Shown here in pieces: positions 58,636-64,000 of a stretch of DNA of 64,000 bases; position 1 is the first letter of the stretch; every line of letters begins with the position of its first letter. Source of the stretch: an uncultured Glaciecola sp. GTDB lineage: Bacteria; Pseudomonadota; Gammaproteobacteria; Enterobacterales; Alteromonadaceae. Below the pieces are notes generated by a model, which was not told the origin of the DNA, ran no database searches, and saw only the letters and a list, made by a program, of their open reading frames with translations. A program made the translations under genes and the position numbers. The stretch is from positions 248,001 to 312,000 of the forward strand of contig CANMCE010000001.1 of NCBI GenBank assembly GCA_947496235.1. The letters run 5' to 3'.

Positions 58636-60582
58636 TTAGTCACCTATTACCGATTTAGAAAAAGTGAGCTCTAGTATTTTTGACGCGTTTGCGGGTAGAT
58701 TAAGTTGAATACTAGATTTCAAACCTTGCTCGCTTATATTCAGGTTCACTTTCTCGTCACTCAGTAAATCAATTAATGTATAACTGCCATTTTCCAGCTT
58801 CCATTGCACAACAAGATCGATTGGCAGTTGCAAATCGACATTCACGGCTTCTTCAGCAAAGTTTGAAATGACAACCAATGCCTGATCTTCGTTAAACCGG
58901 CTGAATGCAAATTGCAGCTTTGAATACCCATTGTCCAGATCATTATTTAACCCATGTAACCCAACGTATTCTCCCGTCATCACAGGATGATAAGCAGATA
59001 TATTCATTACATCTACATAGAATTGCCGTAGAGCTACTTCTTGTTCGCTAAGTTGCCCGCTGTCGAACTCGCCATTGTTCATCCATCGTTGATGAGCAGG
59101 TACACCTATATAATCAAAAATACTGGTACGCGTTGGATCACCAAAACCTGGTTCTTCACTTCCGTCTTCCCCGACATCTTGTCCGAAATACAACATGGTC
59201 GGAGATCGGCTTATTAAGGCTGAGGTCACTAGTGCAGGCTTACCCTTTTCAGCACTGCCTGCAAAGTCCGGGCTAGCAATACGTTGTTCATCGTGATTTT
59301 CTAAAAAATGCAGCATATGCTGTTCTATATCGGATAATTGACTTTGATTTATTTCCAATTTAGCTGTATCACCATGACCTTGCATCACAGCTTTTAAATC
59401 ATCGTAAAAGCCGACTTTGTCATACAGATAATCCATTAAGCCCAGTTGAATGTAATCTCTATACAAATCGGGGTTATAGACTTCGGCTAATAAGAGAGAA
59501 TCTTGCTTTTTTCTCTTTATGGAAGAATTTAAGAACGACCAAAACTCCACTGGCACCATTTCTGCCATATCAAAGCGAAAACCGTCTACCCCTTTATCCA
59601 GCCAATAATGTACTATCTGTTCAAATTTGTACCATGAATCAGGCAGATCTTTATCCTGCCAAAAGGTAAAATGAGCATTATAGTCCTGTTCTCTATATTC
59701 GCCGGGAAGCTTAGGAAAATCATAGCTACCATCAGGTTTAACACCATAATTTACTTTAACGGTTTCATACCAATCATGCATATCAGGCTGTGCTTTTCTG
59801 GCACCATTACCCGTCCATTTAGCAGGAACTTCAACAAACTCACCATCTAACAACGGGTGTGAATCTCCACCTAGAGCTTGGTAATCTTGGCTTTGAGGAA
59901 CACTAAATTCTTCTCCTACGATATAATAAAAATTATTATCTCTATCGTAACTTACACTAGTATCGTCGTGGGCACCAAAGTCAACAACACCTTTGGGTGC
60001 TGAGGTTGATTGATAGTTTCTAGCCACATGATTAGGCACAATATCAATTATCACCTTCATACCGTGTTTGTGGGTTCTTTGAATCAAAGCTTCAAATTCT
60101 TGCAAGCGTTTAGCTGGATCATCTGCTAAATCAGGATTAACGTTATAATAATCTTTCACCGCATATGGAGAACCCGCTCTTCCCTTAACCACATCTGGAT
60201 CATCTAGACTAATCCCATACTCGCGGTAATCACGAATAACCGCATGATGAGGAACACCCGTGTACCAAATATAAGAAGTTCCTAATTCGGCTATGCCTTC
60301 TAATGCGCGATCGTCAAAATCAGAAAACTTACCAACACCATTTTCTTCAATTGTCCCCCAAGGTTTATTGGTTGTATTTTTATTGCCAAAAAGGCGTGTA
60401 AACACCTGATATATAACAGGCTTACCGGGTCCTTGAGAATGATGTTGCATATTTCTATTTTGGGGTTTTACTTGCTCGTCGATTTTATTCTCTATGGATT
60501 GATTTTCCGAACACGACCACAAAGCAGTTGCCAATAAAACCGTTAAAACTCTTTTGAAAGATGGATAGCTAGATGTCTTCAT
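58636..60582 (-). CDS. GH13 alpha-amylase family lipoprotein
   Basis: About 648 residues from the ATG at 60582 (MKTSSYPSFKRVLTVLL); this start gives a lipoprotein-like signal ending LWSC (Trp two before Cys is unusual). Four GH13 regions are intact: DIVPNHVARN, GFRFDMAEMVP (nucleophile Asp), LLAEVYNPD (acid Glu) and FLENHDEQR. C-terminal beta domain follows. Probably faces the periplasm or surface. Unlike the remnant at 31983 it is complete. A hairpin terminator lies 30 bp before the start. Confidence 0.88.
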   Translation of the reverse strand: MKTSSYPSFKRVLTVLLATALWSCSENQSIENKIDEQVKPQNRNMQHHSQGPGKPVIYQVFTRLFGNKNTTNKPWGTIEENGVGKFSDFDDRALEGIAELGTSYIWYTGVPHHAVIRDYREYGISLDDPDVVKGRAGSPYAVKDYYNVNPDLADDPAKRLQEFEALIQRTHKHGMKVIIDIVPNHVARNYQSTSAPKGVVDFGAHDDTSVSYDRDNNFYYIVGEEFSVPQSQDYQALGGDSHPLLDGEFVEVPAKWTGNGARKAQPDMHDWYETVKVNYGVKPDGSYDFPKLPGEYREQDYNAHFTFWQDKDLPDSWYKFEQIVHYWLDKGVDGFRFDMAEMVPVEFWSFLNSSIKRKKQDSLLLAEVYNPDLYRDYIQLGLMDYLYDKVGFYDDLKAVMQGHGDTAKLEINQSQLSDIEQHMLHFLENHDEQRIASPDFAGSAEKGKPALVTSALISRSPTMLYFGQDVGEDGSEEPGFGDPTRTSIFDYIGVPAHQRWMNNGEFDSGQLSEQEVALRQFYVDVMNISAYHPVMTGEYVGLHGLNNDLDNGYSKLQFAFSRFNEDQALVVISNFAEEAVNVDLQLPIDLVVQWKLENGSYTLIDLLSDEKVNLNISEQGLKSSIQLNLPANASKILELTFSKSVIGD

Positions 60583-60611
60583 TTTTTTGAATATATGACT
60601 CTTATAATTAA

Positions 60612-60649
60612 AATAAAAAGCCCTAACGGATCTCTCCAAATTAGGGCTT
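60612..60649 (-). terminator. intrinsic terminator between pullulanase and amylase genes
   Basis: Stem AAGCCCTAA / TTAGGGCTT (loop 14), followed on the minus strand by TTTTTATTTTA. It lies inside what otherwise looks like one operon, 22 bp after the pullulanase stop. Confidence 0.8.
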
Positions 60650-60671
60650 AGATCGGAAATCAACGGATAGT

Positions 60672-63600
60672 TTAGTCTATTTTAGTAACCATCAGTGTCG
60701 GCTTGCTGCCATCTGGCCCGGTTATTCTAAATTCATAGGTACCAGTTTCAGCAACATCCATAGTTAAGTTAGGAGGATTAATACCGCCTAATAGCGTAAA
60801 CGGACTGCCAACTGTAACACTGGCATCACCTGTGGTCTCGTCACCACCAAGGTTTATTGTGCTCCAATCTTCACTAGCCACTTTATATTCGGTGGCGCCA
60901 GCGTCTATATCTATAGTGACAGAGTAAGCGCCATCTGCCCAAACTAATGGACTAGCTGTTCCCCAGCCATTTAGGGAGCCACGAACATACACAGTTGTAT
61001 TACCGAAGAACTGTTCAGGGAACACTCTAAGTTTAGGAGCAGCCAAATCTTGGACATCAAAGACGAACACATAATTACCTGCTTCTGTAATGTTCAATAC
61101 CATGTTTGCACCATTGTCAAACAGGTCTTTTTCTGCACCCACAGTGACTTCTGCTTCTGCATCGGAGGAGGCTCCAAGGTTTGGCCCTGACCAATCACTG
61201 TTTGCCACTTTGAACTGATAGCTTTGAGCGTCTAACATAATAGTCTTGGTATAGATTCTATTTCCTTGATATTCAAGTTCATCTACGTTACCCCAACCAT
61301 TCATATCACCTTTTACATAGATGGCGTTGCCCACATAAGGTTCTTCATTGACCACATTAAGCACAGGTGCTTCTGAATCCCTAGCATCTAAGGTAAACAG
61401 GAATGTTGCATCGGCTGTTGCTGTGAATGATAGATTACCCTGACCTCGTCCCAGAACTTTATCAATTCCTTCTGCAACTAAGGGATCTGAATTTCCGAAA
61501 TCAACTGTGGACCAATCGGCAGATGCAATCTTAAATCCATATGTTTGTCCAGAGACAAGATCAATTTTAGCTTGGTAAATACCATCACCAAGATACGTCA
61601 TAGGATCGTTTTCGCTCCAACCGTTCATCTCACCACGTACATAAACCGTTGTATCACCGTAAGGCACTACATCTGGCGCACCAATGGTAGCGAAAGCTGA
61701 CATCCCGTAACCACGTTCAGTACCCTGATATTTTACGAATACAGCAACTGTTAAGGCTGGAACTGTAAAGGTACCTTGAATGTTTTCGCCATCAGTAGCG
61801 TCACTGAACGAAGCGCCGCGAACATTAGTATCAACAGAATTTGCTAATGTAGTATGCAGTTCGAAACCAGCAGCTGTCGCTACAGTAATCGATTTTTCAT
61901 CGTAACCTGTATTCACGACAACCATAATTGCATCATATTGCGGGTCTAAGTCATCTAACTGGGTCTCTGCACCTTCAGTAATGCCATCGTCTAAGCTCAT
62001 TGCAATTAAGCCTTGCTGCTGACGGTCACCCAAATTATGGAAACCAACACGCGCTTTGATTGCATCACCTGTTGTTAACCTGAACAAAGGACTATCTTTA
62101 CGAATTGTTAGGTATTCTTGGAACACTTCTGCTGCAAACTCAATGTCAGTCATAGAAGCATCTCGAGAAGGCGAACTCATGAACTGAGAAATTTCTTCCC
62201 AACGAGCTTCATTATCTTGCGCTAACGGTAAGCCAACATTCCAGTTATTGGTTTCCATCGTGAAATCAACATAGTTAAACCAATCGCCAGCATCATAGGT
62301 GTTTCTGTCCATAGATTTTGATCGTAAGAAGTCGCCACCCATTTGAAGGAATGGAATACCTTGTGACATCAATACGGTTGCTTGAGCTAGGTTTTGAGCT
62401 CGAACACGTTGGGCTAAGGTAATATCACTTGGTAAAGTGTAATTAAACTGATCCCAAAGGGTTTCATTATCATGCTTACTGATGTAGTTGATGCTATCAG
62501 CTGGGTCTAGGGTGTAGCCACCTAAGATACTGGTTTGAGTATCTGTACCGTTAGAGGTTTGCAACACATAGTCTGTCAAAGATGCTGCCATACCCATTTT
62601 TAAGCGGTCTTGGTCATTCAGCGCAGCATCACTTTCTTCCATAGCAAAAATATTACCGTTACGAATCGCATCACGAATGCGGTCGTTGTAAGTACCAATT
62701 TCTGTACCTGCCATGTTTTGCTGATTAGCAATTTCAAAGTCGCCATATGCAGATGTATCTTTACCCCATCCTTCTCCATAGAAGTATGTATCTGGGTCAA
62801 CCGCTTTCACTTTTTCAAACAAGTCTATCATAGTGTCTTTTGACGCCTGAGACATAATGTCGAATCTGAAACTATCGTATTTGTATTGGCTAGCCCACAT
62901 AAGGAGTGAGTCTTCCATGAATTTTTCCATCATACGATTACGAGGTTCAGTATCGTCACAGCAGGTCTGTCTGACAATATCACCCGTATCTAAAGTGTAT
63001 CTGTGATAGTAACCAGGAACCACCTTATCAAACACTGAGTTTCCATTTAACGCAGATGCATTAGTATGATTATATACAACATCTAGGGCTACACGTAGGC
63101 CAATTTCATGCAGGCTTTGAATCATTGCCCGCATTTCCAATATTCGAGCAGCACTGTCAGCGTCAGACGAATAACTTCCTTCTGGCGTATTAAAATGCTT
63201 AGGATCATAGCCCCAGTTAAACTGATCAAAGCCTCTAATTTGCTGAGTAATTTCTTGAGCTCGTCCAGGGTTGGTTAATACATTAATACTGCTAAATAAC
63301 TCATCAAACGTTTGGCTAGGGTCTGTACCATCGCTACAAATCCCTGAAGTTGGCGATAATGCACAGAACTCTTGTACAGTGCTAGTCCATTCTATAGTTC
63401 TAGCTGGATCTTCGTTAACCGTCGCAATATCATTAGCTGGTAACACATGGAAGTGTGTCACACCTTTTTCCGCTAACGTTCGCAAATGCTGCATAGGTAC
63501 AGAGTCTTGTTCGGTGAAGGCTAAATATTTGCCTCGATTCGCCTCAGAAGTACTTTGGTCTCTAATGCTGAAATCACGTATATGCCCTTCGTAGATCACC

Positions 63601-64000
63601 ATATCCTCGAAGTTCTCAATGGTCGGAATTACATGAGAGTCCCATCCGTCAGGTTTTAAATCTTCATCATTTAAGTTAACAAACTGCGAGAAACGGCCAT
63701 TTACAGACAGACTAACACTGTAAGGGTCGGTGACATCTAGCACTTCAATTTGCTCACTTGCGGGATGGAAGACAGTGACTTGGTAGCGATAAAGTTGTCT
63801 GTCTAAACTTGCACTGCCTTCGTATGTCCAAACACCAGTAGTGCTGTCTTTAGTCATATCAAAAGTGTCGCTAAGGCGTTTGTCGGCTCCATAGACTTTC
63901 AGTTTCACATCTTGCGCAGTTGGCGCCCAAACGTTTGCCGTTATGCCGTTGTCAGTATAGATAATGCCTAATTGCGCTTCATCTGCGTCGTTGTCGCCGG
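60672..64000 (-). CDS. pullulanase-type alpha-1,6-glucosidase, N-terminus cut by window
   Basis: At least 1109 residues; the frame is open to the window end, so the true start lies outside. An N-terminal CBM48-like part (ANVWAPTAQDVKLKVYG) leads into a GH13 barrel with ALDVVYNHTNAS, DSFRFDIMSQASKD, YFYGEGWGKD and ISKHDNETLWDQ, the pattern of PulA-type debranching enzymes that cut alpha-1,6 bonds of pullulan and starch. The C-terminal third is three tandem repeats of about 109 residues (61658 down to 60675). Location is probably periplasmic or outer membrane. First visible gene of the starch operon. Confidence 0.9.
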   Translation of the reverse strand, partial: GDNDADEAQLGIIYTDNGITANVWAPTAQDVKLKVYGADKRLSDTFDMTKDSTTGVWTYEGSASLDRQLYRYQVTVFHPASEQIEVLDVTDPYSVSLSVNGRFSQFVNLNDEDLKPDGWDSHVIPTIENFEDMVIYEGHIRDFSIRDQSTSEANRGKYLAFTEQDSVPMQHLRTLAEKGVTHFHVLPANDIATVNEDPARTIEWTSTVQEFCALSPTSGICSDGTDPSQTFDELFSSINVLTNPGRAQEITQQIRGFDQFNWGYDPKHFNTPEGSYSSDADSAARILEMRAMIQSLHEIGLRVALDVVYNHTNASALNGNSVFDKVVPGYYHRYTLDTGDIVRQTCCDDTEPRNRMMEKFMEDSLLMWASQYKYDSFRFDIMSQASKDTMIDLFEKVKAVDPDTYFYGEGWGKDTSAYGDFEIANQQNMAGTEIGTYNDRIRDAIRNGNIFAMEESDAALNDQDRLKMGMAASLTDYVLQTSNGTDTQTSILGGYTLDPADSINYISKHDNETLWDQFNYTLPSDITLAQRVRAQNLAQATVLMSQGIPFLQMGGDFLRSKSMDRNTYDAGDWFNYVDFTMETNNWNVGLPLAQDNEARWEEISQFMSSPSRDASMTDIEFAAEVFQEYLTIRKDSPLFRLTTGDAIKARVGFHNLGDRQQQGLIAMSLDDGITEGAETQLDDLDPQYDAIMVVVNTGYDEKSITVATAAGFELHTTLANSVDTNVRGASFSDATDGENIQGTFTVPALTVAVFVKYQGTERGYGMSAFATIGAPDVVPYGDTTVYVRGEMNGWSENDPMTYLGDGIYQAKIDLVSGQTYGFKIASADWSTVDFGNSDPLVAEGIDKVLGRGQGNLSFTATADATFLFTLDARDSEAPVLNVVNEEPYVGNAIYVKGDMNGWGNVDELEYQGNRIYTKTIMLDAQSYQFKVANSDWSGPNLGASSDAEAEVTVGAEKDLFDNGANMVLNITEAGNYVFVFDVQDLAAPKLRVFPEQFFGNTTVYVRGSLNGWGTASPLVWADGAYSVTIDIDAGATEYKVASEDWSTINLGGDETTGDASVTVGSPFTLLGGINPPNLTMDVAETGTYEFRITGPDGSKPTLMVTKID
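60675..61658 (-). repeat. three tandem 109-residue modules at the pullulanase C-terminus
   Basis: Modules cover 61332-61658, 61002-61331 and 60675-61001. Each starts YVRG/YVKG-xMNGW, has a xKxAsxDWS motif and ends with a beta strand after a Asp-x-xxP pattern. They look like small carbohydrate-binding beta-sandwiches; conserved Trp residues could stack on glucose rings. Divergence between copies shows the duplication is old. Confidence 0.75.

Noticed and set aside
1-64000. tRNA, rRNA, CRISPR array, prophage or integrase genes
   Set aside because: None could be recognised on either strand by reading; no repeats with regular spacing and no integrase or transposase motifs in the translated frames.

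Overview
The window comes from a marine gammaproteobacterium of the order Alteromonadales; Glaciecola, Paraglaciecola or Alteromonas-like is my best guess. That is inferred from gene content and order: three large TonB-dependent receptors, a yejK-yejL-yejM block, a valine (mms) operon, sohB, glnS, a VolA-type lipoprotein lipase and a LacI-controlled starch/maltodextrin locus. No rRNA, tRNA, CRISPR array, integrase or transposase was seen. Both ends are cut: an EF-hand gene at base 1 and a pullulanase gene at base 64000.

Layout. 1-14.5 kb is mostly housekeeping: EF-hand fragment, tRNA hydroxylase trhO, two unknown genes, a REC-TPR response regulator, DMT exporter, DUF6279 lipoprotein, pfkA, Mpo1-like protein, M61 peptidase, then M23 peptidase / duplicated pterin-synthase-like protein / yejK facing yejL and a shrunken yejM homologue. 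14.5-19.8 kb: gmhB and the valine operon mmsA-acd-hibch-mmsB, with a LiuR-like palindrome in front. 20-24.4 kb: a second REC-TPR regulator, glutathione peroxidase, small unknown genes and a BrnT toxin-antitoxin pair flanked by DNA dyads. 24.5-32.9 kb: tryptophan-halogenase-family protein, chemoreceptor, a TonB receptor of the sugar-type family and a 5'-truncated alpha-amylase pseudogene. 32.9-38.2 kb: DUF998-like protein, HdfR-like regulator, and a three-gene cluster of a RimK-like ATP-grasp ligase, a GNAT-C39 peptidase fusion and an RMD1/YagE protein. 38.2-53.1 kb: cmoM, Nif3-like gene, a Lys/Ala-tailed small protein, siderophore receptor with a Fur-like site, another TonB receptor, SIMPL protein, sohB, volA-like lipase, yciK, glnS. 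53.3-64 kb: a 122-bp inverted-repeat element, LacI regulator, MFS sugar transporter, GH31 alpha-glucosidase, GH13 lipoprotein amylase and pullulanase.

How the genes work together. The starch system is split over two blocks about 21 kb apart, yet an identical 14-bp palindromic site lies before the 28.9-kb TonB receptor and before the MFS transporter. The simplest reading is one LacI regulon: pullulanase and GH13 enzymes cut branched glucan, the TonB receptor imports oligosaccharides, GH31 trims them and the MFS protein brings sugar into the cytoplasm, where PfkA feeds glycolysis. The most system-like poorly understood locus is the ATP-grasp / GNAT-C39 / RMD1 cluster, which resembles predicted peptide-ligase modification systems.

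Starts were chosen by Shine-Dalgarno position, family alignment from memory and neighbour overlap; several are TTG or GTG. All functional names rest on motif recognition by eye, without database searches.
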